Both the position numbers and the translations under genes were made by a program. DNA of 14,805 bases, from assembly GCF_031551385.1 (NCBI RefSeq), contig NZ_JAVBNS010000085.1, positions 1 through 14,805 of the forward strand. Reading direction: 5' to 3'. The stretch comes from Anaerosporobacter sp031551385 (lineage in GTDB: Bacteria > Bacillota > Clostridia > Lachnospirales > Lachnospiraceae). The notes under the pieces were generated by a model. The model saw only the letters and a list, made by a program, of their open reading frames with translations, had not been told where the DNA came from and did no database searches. Shown one piece after another: positions 14,493-14,805 of the stretch (position 1 is its first letter; each line of letters begins with the position of its first letter).

Positions 14493-14567
14493 CATGTTGA
14501 GAGTGTCGTCCTGCTCACAAGAAAAGATGGCCGAAAGGCTGATTTACTGGGGTTTTTAGAAAATTGA
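14493..14567 (+). pseudogene. RumA/RlmD 3'-end tag, copy 3 (HVESVVLLTRKDG...)
   Basis: CATGTTGAGAGTGTCGTCCTG encodes HVESVVLLTRKDGRKADLL and continues to a TGA at 14565-14567. The first 21 nt match copy 2 at 18 positions, then the sequences diverge. As with the other copies, no DxFP motif or methyltransferase body precedes it. It ends immediately before the strong terminator at 14569. Confidence 0.55.
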
Positions 14568-14568
14568 T

Positions 14569-14610
14569 AAACGGCAAGGTTAGTTTTTAAGCTAGCCTTG
14601 CCGTTTTTTT
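14569..14610 (+). terminator. Strong intrinsic terminator
   Basis: ACGGCAAGG(T)TAG (14571-14583) pairs with CTA(G)CCTTGCCGT (14592-14604), about 13 pairs including one G-U, around an 8-nt loop. It ends in seven T (14604-14610). It would end transcripts coming from the GNAT gene/tag 3 side. The reverse strand has a weaker T-rich tail, so it may serve both directions. Confidence 0.8.
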
Positions 14611-14805
14611 GTTGCTCGGAAACATATCTACTGGTGAAAAAGCAGTAATTTTAGGGATAGGGTGGCTACTTTTTCCAATGTCTGCAATCTCTTCATTTAT
14701 TAAGTTTGAAGCTGTAATAGAACTTACATTTAATGAAATATTAATAATTTGTTGTTCCAATCGCTTGGTTTTTCTTGCTTTTGCCCTAATAAAATCAAAT
14801 TTTTC
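14587..14805 (-). CDS. Unidentified ORF, C-terminal part only
   Basis: The minus strand is open from the window edge to TAA at 14589-14587, giving 72 residues. The product is polar and helical at first (RAKARKTKRLEQQI) and reaches ITAFSPVDMFPSN. The last eight residues are read through the T-tract and stem of the terminator, so the true end may have been replaced by recombination. The phrase PVDMFP is also found just before the HVE motif in RumA-type enzymes, but the residues before it do not look like RumA. The opposite strand is open here too. I do not recognise the family, and the call as a gene is tentative. Confidence 0.35.
   Translation of the reverse strand, partial: EKFDFIRAKARKTKRLEQQIINISLNVSSITASNLINEEIADIGKSSHPIPKITAFSPVDMFPSNKKTARLA

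Noticed and set aside
1..14805. CRISPR arrays, tRNA or rRNA genes
   Set aside because: No regularly spaced repeats and no tRNA-like or rRNA-like segments were found by eye on either strand.

Overview
The window is AT-rich, with strong AGGAGG-type ribosome binding sites, sigma-A-like promoters and tightly packed same-strand genes. This points to a low-GC Firmicute, most likely a gut-type Clostridia/Lachnospiraceae genome. That assignment is inferred from composition and gene content only. The region is an accessory (mobile/defence) island: it carries restriction-modification genes, an IS fragment, a truncated conjugative-element sigma-like gene, a RhuM gene, broken cargo genes and repeated short gene-end fragments.

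Left edge (1-1187): the 3' end of an IS3-family transposase (1-111) abuts a sigma-factor-like gene on the minus strand (start 471) and cuts it at about 136-141. Facing away from that gene is a leader region with two tiny ORFs (516-533, 550-588) and a strong intrinsic terminator (566-616), arranged like a ribosome-mediated attenuator but with no gene behind it. An AT-rich, gene-free stretch follows, containing a second hairpin terminator, an imperfect direct repeat and a good promoter (1086-1114).

Defence core (1188-11082): a compact plus-strand operon encodes a McrB-like AAA+ GTPase, a McrC-like PD-(D/E)xK partner (overlapping by 8 nt), a 378-aa protein with a nuclease-like N-terminus and a B3/NgoFVII-like C-terminus, a 249-aa restriction-endonuclease-like protein, a 132-aa protein that looks like a free-standing B3-type DNA-binding domain, and a C5-cytosine methyltransferase with an unusual coiled-coil insertion. 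A terminator closes the operon (7786-7816). The best-known parallels are BsuMI of Bacillus subtilis and LlaJI of Lactococcus, where McrB/McrC-like subunits work with C5-methyltransferases. This set has more separate nuclease and reader parts than either. Behind its own promoter is a large GHKL (MORC/MutL-like) ATPase with a C-terminal PD-(D/E)xK-like segment. It is broken by one in-frame TAA at codon 85, between the N-box and G1 box of the ATP site.

Right part (11083-14805): smaller cargo modules are a DUF4062 gene frameshifted inside a TA-repeat, an intact RhuM-family gene and an intact GNAT acetyltransferase. After the GHKL gene, after RhuM and after the GNAT gene comes a short fragment reading HVE(S/T)V(V/C)L(L/M) (11358, 13806, 14493). 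This matches the C-terminal signature of the RumA/RlmD 23S rRNA uracil methyltransferase. These tags suggest repeated integration events into a rumA 3'-end attachment site, with defence and other cargo accreted one block at a time. The window ends in a strong terminator and the 3' end of an unidentified minus-strand ORF.

The candidate system worth attention is the six-gene McrBC/two-nuclease/B3/Dcm operon with the adjacent MORC-like ATPase-nuclease.
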